DNA from: JAIBBG01 sp040381475 | GTDB lineage: Bacteria; Bacteroidota; Bacteroidia; Flavobacteriales_D; Sanyastnellaceae | NCBI GenBank assembly: GCA_040381475.1 | Contig: JBEIHH010000009.1 | Location: forward strand, 1 to 64,000 | Direction: 5' to 3' | DNA: 64,000 bases | Part shown: piece after piece, positions 19,601-26,148 of the stretch | Layout of the letters: the number at the start of each line of letters is the position of its first letter | Numbering within the stretch: the stretch's first letter is position 1 | Made by a program: the position numbers and the translations under genes | Notes under the pieces: model-generated | Seen by the model: only the letters and a program-made list of their open reading frames with translations | Databases searched by the model: none | What the model was told of the DNA's origin: nothing

Positions 19601-21993
19601 CAGTTATAAATATGAGGAGACGGAGCAGCAGGAACCACCAGCGCTGCCTGAGCCACACCACCTATCGTATAATCGACTGTCCAGGGACCTGTTCCTGTAA
19701 GAGTAAGCTGCAGGTTGTAGTTATCTCCTTGACAAATAGACCCACCGGCACCTATCACTGCTGTTGGGAGTGGGTCTACAACCACATTAATGGCCGGATT
19801 AGCCGCGTTGGTACTTGGACATAGTGGGGCATTAGTATAGGACACGGATTGGATGTCGTAATTAAATGTTCCAGAAGTCGAAGGGTCAGGAACATTGATT
19901 GTTCCGTTATCAGCAACCGTTATAGCGGGTTCATTCGTTCCATTGATAGAATAAACTACAGAATAACTTCCTGCTGCACTGTGGTCTATATCAAGAACCA
20001 GATTGTCACCCAGGCAGATATCAGGCTCAGGCAGAAAGGAAGCTGTAATAACCGGACGAACAGTTACCACAATATTGTCATTCAGCACTGAATTACATCC
20101 AAATGAATCAGTGATACTCACTACAGTATATGTTGTCGTCTGCGTGGGTGAAACATTGACGAAATACGGATCAGCAACATTCGTGACATCAGCTGGTATT
20201 GCAGAGACCGGATTCACTGAAAAATCAACATCAAATGGAGCTTGTCCGGCTGTAAAATCCAATGTAAGTGTCAGCAGGGTTCCTGAGCAAATAGTTGTGT
20301 CATTGGTCAGCGTTACGGCGGGAGGAGCAAGCTCACCAACTGCAATCGTCTCTGAAATTGTGCAGCCAAAAACATTGTCTGTGACAGTGATGTCATAGTC
20401 AATTCCAACACCGCCATTCAGGTTTGACTGATCTTCCTGGCCATCAGCCGTTCCCGCTCCTGTCCAATCAAAATTATAATTACCGGAACCATCTCCTTCC
20501 ACTGTCATATCAATGGAGCCATTTACCAAACCACAAGTTTCATCCTGAGTTGCAAAACTTAAATCTGACAACGAAACAGATACCACTACGGTATCTGAAG
20601 TTGCACATGTTGCCGGCACCCCGGCAGCTGATACACGGTATGATGTAGTGAAGCCCGGTGTCAAATTAAGTGAGGCGACATTGTTAACAACGCCTGTAGG
20701 ATCACCGCCCGGTAATACATTCCACTGATAATTATTGCTGCCCAATCCGCCTGCAACCAGGTTTACGTTATCGCCAAAACAAATGGTAGTATCGTTATTG
20801 GTCAGGAAAATATTCGGTGAAATCGTAATATTCACGACAATATCATCCAGATCCGGAACAGGACAAAAATCATCCTCGGCTTGTATTTGTAAAGCATAGG
20901 GCGAACCCGATACCATGGCCGGTGTAGTAAGCAAAGAAAAAGTTCCGACAGCAGGATTCACACCTGTCTGAACGAAGTCGAATGCCAAGCCGGGAACAGC
21001 AGTGAAGGAAAGAGTTATCGCCCGGAAAACCTCGGGATTAGTTGCCTCAACGGTAAACACCAATGAGTCGCCGGCACAGACTTGAAGGTTGTTATTACCC
21101 GTCAATGTTGTTTCCGAATTGTTCGAAGTAACTTCCGGTATTGTGAAGGCTGTGTCTGTTGGATCACAGTCGCGGACCAGGATAGTCATGTTTTCATAAA
21201 CGGTGCCAACATAAATGGCCCCATTGAAAATCTCAATTTCAATACAGAATGAAAAATATCCGTCAACTGGAGGAGTCCAGGTAATGGTTCCGGTTGCCGG
21301 ATTCAATACAACGCCGGCCGGAACACTATATCCAGCCACAGGAACAGAAACATCAGGTGTTGCTCCTGTAGTCTGCACATCGATAAAGTTATATGTGCAC
21401 GTGAGACCGGCTGGGATATTAATGTTGAGATCATGAACATAAGGATCACCCTCACAGATATAAGGAATCTGAGGACTTGCCGGAGTTGAGATGATGTCGG
21501 GCGAATCAGAGCATGGTTGGTTGGTATCTATTAATGTGTGGATATATGCATCCTGAAGAAAAACAGGATCCTGATTGGAATACAAAAGGCTCCAGTCAAA
21601 ACTATTCCACACAATATTCCATACACAGCCTGGAGCCAATGTTATTACTGCACTATATACAACCTGCAACGTTCCCGGAGTGGCTCCTATTCCACCGCAA
21701 CTGCTGTTGGGTAGTTCAGTCACACAGAGATCACTAATCTCTGTAGAACTCACCAAATCCATCGCAATGGAGAATGGCACTTGTCCACATCCGGAAGGAT
21801 AAACGAGCACATCCACGGCTGTCGGGTCCCCCGGTGTACCAAAACAATCTCTGTACAACGTGAATGTAACTTCATACTGATTTGCTCCTTGACATTCCCA
21901 GGTGAAATTGCCACCAAGCACAACCTGAGCCTCCGCAGACCCCCACAGAAAGAACATCGTTACAATGATGAAAATCCGCCGTAAAGCCATCAA
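13660..21993 (-). CDS. Giant T9SS type B surface protein, 2777 residues, with internal tandem units
   Basis: Signal peptide at about 1-22 (MMALRRIFIIVTMFFLWGSA). The N-terminal module (FTWECQGANQYEVTFTLYRD) resembles one shared by many large Bacteroidota surface proteins. Then come Ig/SprB-type beta modules rich in Thr, Asn, Asp and paired Cys, with repeated DTTICxG-type openings. Residues about 839-1752 hold three tandem units of about 305 residues (see repeat entry). The C-terminus (2685-2777) is a type B sorting domain: FVPNAFTPDGDDINDVLIPI, IYNKWGDPVFYSEE, VQDGVYNWRVE. It is exported by T9SS and probably acts as an adhesin or filament. No SprF-like gene is adjacent. The reading frame is intact throughout. 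Confidence 0.92.
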   Translation of the reverse strand: MMALRRIFIIVTMFFLWGSAEAQVVLGGNFTWECQGANQYEVTFTLYRDCFGTPGDPTAVDVLVYPSGCGQVPFSIAMDLVSSTEISDLCVTELPNSSCGGIGATPGTLQVVYSAVITLAPGCVWNIVWNSFDWSLLYSNQDPVFLQDAYIHTLIDTNQPCSDSPDIISTPASPQIPYICEGDPYVHDLNINIPAGLTCTYNFIDVQTTGATPDVSVPVAGYSVPAGVVLNPATGTITWTPPVDGYFSFCIEIEIFNGAIYVGTVYENMTILVRDCDPTDTAFTIPEVTSNNSETTLTGNNNLQVCAGDSLVFTVEATNPEVFRAITLSFTAVPGLAFDFVQTGVNPAVGTFSLLTTPAMVSGSPYALQIQAEDDFCPVPDLDDIVVNITISPNIFLTNNDTTICFGDNVNLVAGGLGSNNYQWNVLPGGDPTGVVNNVASLNLTPGFTTSYRVSAAGVPATCATSDTVVVSVSLSDLSFATQDETCGLVNGSIDMTVEGDGSGNYNFDWTGAGTADGQEDQSNLNGGVGIDYDITVTDNVFGCTISETIAVGELAPPAVTLTNDTTICSGTLLTLTLDFTAGQAPFDVDFSVNPVSAIPADVTNVADPYFVNVSPTQTTTYTVVSITDSFGCNSVLNDNIVVTVRPVITASFLPEPDICLGDNLVLDIDHSAAGSYSVVYSINGTNEPAITVADNGTINVPDPSTSGTFNYDIQSVSYTNAPLCPSTNAANPAINVVVDPLPTAVIGAGGSICQGDNYNLQLTLTGTGPWTVDYTIGGVAQAALVVPAAPSPHIYNWTVTPAVTSTYCVTGVQDANCDNTVAGQCATVTVNVIPLVNYSINDIDLCIGDCANITVTTVPANPFTAVFTETPDDPGFGGVINNLNSPYVVAICPTLDRTYRLDSVYYSGVPQCAALLNQEIDVVVSEEISVQPTDTICNAIGTQYQVVYTISGGELPYDELAGGPTGSFNGAGTVYTSVLINSGVAGGSWTFSDVNDCNSVVVNMGVYSCPVLSDAGTMTLTPLEICGTTAAPGAAAGVWNNDGFLDGNDQQMFVLHTSPTNVAGTVIATDCNDAVFGDADSPLAFGVASAAGIVVSGTTYYISSVVGDDSGVGVGGCVNLAAPNVQIAPGQPVTWYVQPNVVFTIDDTEICEGACANITLTVAPAGGFTAVFSETPNDPGLGGTVNSLISPYVQPICPLVDTEYLLDSVYFSGVPQCAAVLNQAIDVIIEEEISVVSTDTICNGTGTQYQVVYTISGGELPYDELAGGATGTFNGSGLVYTTDLINSGVAGGPWTFSDVNDCNTVVVNMGVYNCPVLSDAGTMVLTPIVNCGTAASVGSATGIWNNDGFLDANDQQMFILHTTANNTIGTVIATDCDDAVFGDADSPLAFGVASAPGVIVSGTTYYISSVVGDGSGVGVGGCVNLAAANVQIANGQSVTWYQQPVVVYTINDTELCTGDCAMIEVTVTPANPFSIQFSESPDDPALGLSTGQNSPFNYIICPNESTDYTLEEVFITAAPQCITIVDETIAVNFNEDVVATPTDTICNNIGTQYQVVYTLTNGELPYIENPAGANGAFNVTGDVFTTDFINSGSGGGAWNFSDVNGCNTATVSTGVYNCPVLTDAGTMDLTPLVICGGEVTPASATAVWNNNGFLDGNDAQMFVLHTLPNTTAGTIIAIDCDDSVFGDADSPLVFGATGLGSIASGTTYYISSVAGDLSGIGVGGCVDLAAANVDISPGEPVTWYQAATAQLTVVGDDFACQGDQVTLRVDFTGQGPWTISYTIDGLNPTTVNVPLAANPYQFNVGVGGQYCLETVTNSPGGCTGTASGCVDVTIYPLPTAVFDGNGETCQGIDHCFEIAFTGTGPWDFVVNDPDATNDALVGIIDNPYVYCVGAAGPYQIITVTDANGCTNNTASTLVNVVVNSLPTVQWSFGDTTACEGTCIDLTLAMTGAAPFNAQIISPDPAITTADLQGINPVYTFAACEPGTYEIIDVVDDNGCVSAGGTTIDVVEILNPIADAGPDLDQCAGLPITIGTPAILGEVYSWSPTSGIPASQLDDAEPTVTIAAGGVYLYTVTASVGQCFSTDQMQLTIHDLPDLDITALDETLCFNTCTDLTVTGADGYNWTPSASINSVLTNDVITVCPAIDETFEVTGYEIHNAIQCESTATIDIVVADELTYTVEFSNEVCFEQCHGFANFDVEGGYPPYALDGIADLSWTDLCAGQYDFDIEDTEGCIVSGSIFINERPEELIDQVVTENPVCFGEETGRIELTDAEGTSYDLDPQFAYPSQNVDAVPFEFVDLPAGIYDVIMTVDLLSGLQCFDTVQVTLESISPEISITVPWVEQLNCLGDEVCFETTLTGGSGVLTVHWNNCPQAAGCELSQTNPFCLTIIQDTTLFVYGTDINGCSSDTLNMTSLLYPDISLILQGGLDSVEVCEYSCIDLFAQVFGGNGNIFTDWYEIPVDNAPIANGDTLEVCPVFSSPFIDYYVIANDGCSVPVVDTVRVLVRDYPEVIITSDTNEACYPDSISFQYTIDPAFADNHSCTWVPGTGFTYNYCGDTTFVYDEPGVFSPYIVITSEYGCVGTDTLDDPLIIHGKPEVAFTWDPQPVDVLNLEVQFENQSEGEDSIRWNFYNAGFSSLNRPTWTFPDVETDQPFQVCLEAITAQGCKDTLCQDVFIESVLQVFVPNAFTPDGDDINDVLIPIVNGVKPGTYKFWIYNKWGDPVFYSEEIGDVWTGETYNGEYYVQDGVYNWRVECEARDSKNIRVFTGHITLLR
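16741..19479 (-). repeat. Three tandem ~305-residue coding units inside the giant type B protein
   Basis: Units run at about 19479-18565, 18564-17650 and 17649-16741 (residues 839-1143, 1144-1448, 1449-1752). Each holds, in order, a Y/F-(T/S)-I-(N/D)-D opening, TDTICN, a YQVVYT segment, a DAGTM segment, a WNN(D/N)GFLD segment, FGDADSPL, SGTTYYISSV and a closing PVTWY. They are still similar at the DNA level, so the duplication is fairly recent. The third unit is the most diverged, for example YQVVYTLTNGELPY instead of YQVVYTISGGELPY. Confidence 0.9.
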
Positions 21994-22272
21994 ATCATTT
22001 CTCCTATTATTCTTTTTTTCTTTGTTGGTTCAACTCCAAAACTCTAAAAAAAGGGTCACCGAATAAATGGTCAATCCAAAGGTTATTAACATTTAGTATT
22101 CAACGAATTCAGTTTTATTCATATCCCTTCACTTTTTTCAAGACATAGGAAAACAAGAAAGGATTGCATCAGTTGTTAAAATTAATCCTACCTGCCTAGA
22201 CATATATAAACGAAACCAAACTCAAAATGCAACAAGCCGAATCTGTCTTGCAGGGGGATTATGCTCCCCATA

Positions 22273-25200
22273 CTAGTTCTTAAACAGTTTTTTCCGGATT
22301 ATCTGTTTACCGCTTTCCAGCTCTAATATATAAATGCCCGCCGGATGAGCAGTCATGTCCAATTGGAATTTGCTTGTTCCGTTAGCATATCCTGAAAGGG
22401 CCAGTCTACCCTTGGTATCCAGCAACCTATAGCTCTCAACAGAATTCGAACAAACTACTGTGGCAAAATCCGCCATCGGATTAGGATAAACCATGGCCAG
22501 ATTGGCTTCGTTCTCTGAAACGGATGAGTAAACCACATCAACGGTGCTTGTAAATACATCAGAACAACCTTGTGCATCACTAACCGTAAGCGTGACAGTC
22601 ACTTCCGCAACTGTCGACATAAAAGCATATGTATACTCGTGCGTTGGCTGCGTTTCCGCAGAAGTTGATCCATCACCAAACTCCCAGGAGTAGCTGTTTG
22701 CGCCCTCACTATTGTCGACGAAATTCACAATCAGGCCTGAGTCATCATAAACAAACACCGCTGGCATTTCAAATGAAGCTGTGACAATATCCGAAAAGGC
22801 AGCAAGACCAGTTGGCCAAAAAGAGTAACCGCCATCATACGGTGAAGTTGGATCCAACTGAGCTCCTATGCCGACAACGGTAAAATGTCCTTGAGGTGCA
22901 TCGCTGTTGAAAATGTCTGTATTCAAATCAACACGCATAGTGAATTCAGTTTCTCCATTTGTTAGCTGAACATCGAAACCATTTCCAACTTGTGTCCACT
23001 GAGCGCCATCTACCAATTCAACGCACTCAATTCTCACCAATTGGCTTTCATTCTCTTCAGTCAACTCACTTATCGTTACCGGCACTTCCAGCTGGTTTCC
23101 GCTGTTGATGTATTCAATAACCAACGGGTAGAAGAAACCCATTCCTTCGAATTGACCAACCTGACCAGAGACCATTACACTATCACCTTCAGCAACGGTA
23201 TAACCGAATGACTCATCCGAATCAAATACTTTGATCCCGCCGGTATTATCTATTAGCGTAAACTCAGTTCCTGAAGGGTTGAAGTTAATTCCATGTACCA
23301 CACCCTGAATACTACAGAATATTCCCAGACTATCCAATTCGCCGTTGCCGTTGTTGCCGGTTATTTCTCCTATCGTATAGAGCGGAAAGTCAAAATCACT
23401 TGGCTCAATTGAAATAGTGATGCTTTCATTTACAAAAGTTGCAAGGTCATCGTCATCCAACAAAGTGAGGGTGATGTATTCAAATAATTCCTCTTCTTCA
23501 ATATCGTCAATGATTTCTATACTAATTGTCTGAGTGTTGTTTGCAGCAGTAAAAGTAAGATTTGTTGGCAAAGCAGAAGTGAAATCTGCTCCTTCAGTAG
23601 CTGATGATGCCGATATCTCCACTGTGATTGGCACATCAGTGGTAACATTGAAAGCCTGAATTTCAATCTCAACAGTACCAACTGATTCTTCGACCTGAAT
23701 GGCTGTCAAAACGAATGAAACGAATGCTTCGCCACCGCAACCCTGTGCAGAGTGGCTGCCAACTGTTGAATATTCTGTCACGGGAAATGAGATCCACTGG
23801 CCTTGTGATAGAGCCCAATCAGTTGTAGGCGATGTTACGTTTATGTTTCTTACCAATACATGATCCGTAGTGGAATTGTTACCGAATTGCCATCCTGCTG
23901 CACCTGGGTCTTCTCCAACTACGCCAATGATATCAATTGGGATAAGATTATATGTCAGAACAATTGCATCGTTGCCATTGAAGGTTGCGATACTACCCGT
24001 TAATTCCGCCTCTGCAAGAATTGCAGCGCTCGCTTGACTATTGGCCACAACAAAAACACCGCCCGGCTCGAGTGTACCGTCCAATGCTGCAACAGCCGTA
24101 AAATCGAGCGCGCCATTTGTATACATCAACAAATCATAATCGCTTAGATCAACCGGAAATGGTGTTGGATTGTAAATTTCAAGAGCCTTATCCTGTGAAT
24201 TGCCCTCGAAATATTGAGAAATGAAAAGTCGCGTACAGCCTTCGGTCAAGGTACAGTTAAGAACATACACTTCCACATAATTATCCGACAAATCAAGACA
24301 CGTGCCCAACGCACTCAGACCACTTAGAGGATCTCCTGCCTCGATTGTTGAAGGATCCAATCCATCAAAAAATGCAAGTCCATGCACGCGATATTCACCC
24401 GCCGGCAATGAATTAAAATCATAAAATCCCTCATCCAACTGTTGTACAATCATGTTATCCGCATCTGTGAGGAAATAGGTGTAGCCATTGGCATTTCCGG
24501 TGTTCGCATAAGCAAAATAGTATACGTCTGGCTCGGTATCAAGACAGAGACTCACGTATGTATTGTTGTCCGAGGTAGTTACGGCACCTCCATCACAAAC
24601 GTCAACCTGACATTCAGTTCTAGTGATCACCAAAAAATTACCGGACAAAGAATAACAGTCGTCAGACAAAGCATCCGTTACAGCCGATCCTTCTGTTATG
24701 CTGGCGGTGTTTAGATTTCCATTGTACGAAAAACCATAAATATGAAATACCCCAACGCCAAACACATCCATATCAATTTCCGGAGAGCCAGAAGTGCTAA
24801 TTATTGTATCATTCGCCCCGGTAATAATCCAGATGTAATTATCACCAAACAAACTATTGGTCGTTAGTGTAATAATATTGTTCGCGTCTTCAACACACTG
24901 TTCGCTATCACCTGCGCTTAATGATATTTGACCGCCAACACAGGGCGGAATATTTGAAACACCGGGTGTCAGACTCTGCTGAACATAAACGGACATATCA
25001 AATGCTGCTCCGCCATCTGGCACACGCGAAAAAGAAGTTGCATTGTTCGCACTTGCATCGAGCTGAGGTTGACCAGGCGTCAAAGCAGCAAGCAATTCCA
25101 AATCATCCGGATCTTCCGTACCATATACAATCGCATCCACCAGGCCGCTGTTGCCCACCGGAGTGCCGCTCGGCCATTGGCTCGCATCAGCTGCGTATAA

Positions 25201-25968
25201 AGCTACAGCATCCTCGCCGTTTTCTATTGGGCCGTTTAGAATCATATCCACATTTGGTACGGTCGCGCTTCCCAAAACAAAAAAGCCGTTTTCATCCAGA
25301 TTGAATCCATCGAGATCATAAGAGTCATAAACGGTATTAGATGCACCAGTAAAAAACACAAGGGCTAACCCGTTCAATGAAGTTCCAGGTAATCCAAATA
25401 GCTCGATGAACTCATCATTGTCGGTTCCTGGCTGATCCATGTCCAGCTCATTGATTCTGACATCAGTCGCAGGGCCAGCAACTTCGTCTGTCCAAAAATC
25501 AATTCCATCTTCGTTGCCGTCACCGGTATAAAACCAAGGTCCACTGCCGGTCAAAAATGTGCCTGCTGACCATATGCCGGCAGCAACAGCAACATTCTCC
25601 CGACCCTGTCCACCGGCTCCGTATTGCATGAAATCAACCATTGCTGATGCAGAACTGAACGACCCTGTAGGTAAATACAATCCGATATCACTTGCCACAG
25701 TGTTGAATCCTGATGAAGCAGCCCAGTTCAATGCCACTTCTTCTCCTGATGCCAAATTCAAATCGCCACTCAAAATGGTGATAGACGGAACCACCAAATT
25801 ATCATACTCGAATAGCGCGCAAAATCGATAATTCGTAATATCCACGCTAGAGCCTCCAAAATTTTTTATGTGGATTTCTTGTGATGCAGGATCAACATAG
25901 GTAAGTCTGATCTGAGCGATGCCGATGAAATTCAGCAGCATAAAAAAAGCAAGTAATGATCTTTTCAT
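22273..25968 (-). CDS. T9SS type A secreted protein with lamin-tail, Calx-beta and PKD domains
   Basis: A 1231-residue secreted protein. The ATG at 25968 starts a clean signal peptide (MKRSLLAFFMLLNFIGIA); an in-frame ATG at 26034 would put 22 residues before it. Two lamin-tail-like domains are present, at about 19-140 (EIHIKNFGGSSVDITNYRFC) and about 170-330 (VRINELDMDQPGTDNDEFIE). A third similar segment begins LFISQYFEGNSQDKALEIYN. Calx-beta-like strands follow (VEIEIQAFN, EEEELFEYITLTLLD), then an OB-like region (FTLIDNTGGIKVFD) and a PKD domain (YSWEFGDGSTS). Residues 1159-1231 are a type A sorting domain (MVYPNPMADFATV, then AGIYILELESGKQ). Lamin-tail/OB combinations often accompany extracellular nucleases, but no nuclease motif is visible here. 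Confidence 0.88.
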   Translation of the reverse strand: MKRSLLAFFMLLNFIGIAQIRLTYVDPASQEIHIKNFGGSSVDITNYRFCALFEYDNLVVPSITILSGDLNLASGEEVALNWAASSGFNTVASDIGLYLPTGSFSSASAMVDFMQYGAGGQGRENVAVAAGIWSAGTFLTGSGPWFYTGDGNEDGIDFWTDEVAGPATDVRINELDMDQPGTDNDEFIELFGLPGTSLNGLALVFFTGASNTVYDSYDLDGFNLDENGFFVLGSATVPNVDMILNGPIENGEDAVALYAADASQWPSGTPVGNSGLVDAIVYGTEDPDDLELLAALTPGQPQLDASANNATSFSRVPDGGAAFDMSVYVQQSLTPGVSNIPPCVGGQISLSAGDSEQCVEDANNIITLTTNSLFGDNYIWIITGANDTIISTSGSPEIDMDVFGVGVFHIYGFSYNGNLNTASITEGSAVTDALSDDCYSLSGNFLVITRTECQVDVCDGGAVTTSDNNTYVSLCLDTEPDVYYFAYANTGNANGYTYFLTDADNMIVQQLDEGFYDFNSLPAGEYRVHGLAFFDGLDPSTIEAGDPLSGLSALGTCLDLSDNYVEVYVLNCTLTEGCTRLFISQYFEGNSQDKALEIYNPTPFPVDLSDYDLLMYTNGALDFTAVAALDGTLEPGGVFVVANSQASAAILAEAELTGSIATFNGNDAIVLTYNLIPIDIIGVVGEDPGAAGWQFGNNSTTDHVLVRNINVTSPTTDWALSQGQWISFPVTEYSTVGSHSAQGCGGEAFVSFVLTAIQVEESVGTVEIEIQAFNVTTDVPITVEISASSATEGADFTSALPTNLTFTAANNTQTISIEIIDDIEEEELFEYITLTLLDDDDLATFVNESITISIEPSDFDFPLYTIGEITGNNGNGELDSLGIFCSIQGVVHGINFNPSGTEFTLIDNTGGIKVFDSDESFGYTVAEGDSVMVSGQVGQFEGMGFFYPLVIEYINSGNQLEVPVTISELTEENESQLVRIECVELVDGAQWTQVGNGFDVQLTNGETEFTMRVDLNTDIFNSDAPQGHFTVVGIGAQLDPTSPYDGGYSFWPTGLAAFSDIVTASFEMPAVFVYDDSGLIVNFVDNSEGANSYSWEFGDGSTSAETQPTHEYTYAFMSTVAEVTVTLTVSDAQGCSDVFTSTVDVVYSSVSENEANLAMVYPNPMADFATVVCSNSVESYRLLDTKGRLALSGYANGTSKFQLDMTAHPAGIYILELESGKQIIRKKLFKN

Positions 25969-26099
25969 GAATATATAGATTAGTCGTGTGATTCGTTTTC
26001 TGATTAGGGCTGCAATTTCGCAAAGTCTAATCATTCATTATGCATTTACATATTTTCTCTTTGTAAAATTCTCAAATAAGAATTAGAACAATGAAAAAA

Positions 26100-26115
26100 C
26101 CCACCTTTCGGTGGG
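26100..26115 (-). terminator. Intrinsic terminator of gcvP
   Basis: A 6-bp GC-rich stem (CCCACC/GGTGGG) with a 4-base loop. On the minus strand it is followed by six T. It lies 33 bases after the gcvP stop. Confidence 0.85.
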
Positions 26116-26148
26116 CTTTATCAAATCCTATCAGGAATTTCAATACCG

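Noticed and set aside
13678..21984. Long plus-strand reading frames opposite the giant type B gene (for example 13678-14406 and 19258-19824)
   Set aside because: They lie wholly inside an intact 2777-codon gene, have no recognisable domains, and their Cys/Arg/His-rich translations are what antisense reading of Thr/Asn/Val-rich repeats gives. The three units produce similar shadows at regular spacing.
22254..22269. GGGGA/TCCCC hairpin after the type A gene
   Set aside because: Only five base pairs and no T run on the minus strand.
21994..22272. 279-base AT-rich stretch between the giant type B and type A genes
   Set aside because: No reading frame, tRNA, or exact TAnnTTTG element; it probably holds the promoter of the giant gene, but I cannot point to it.
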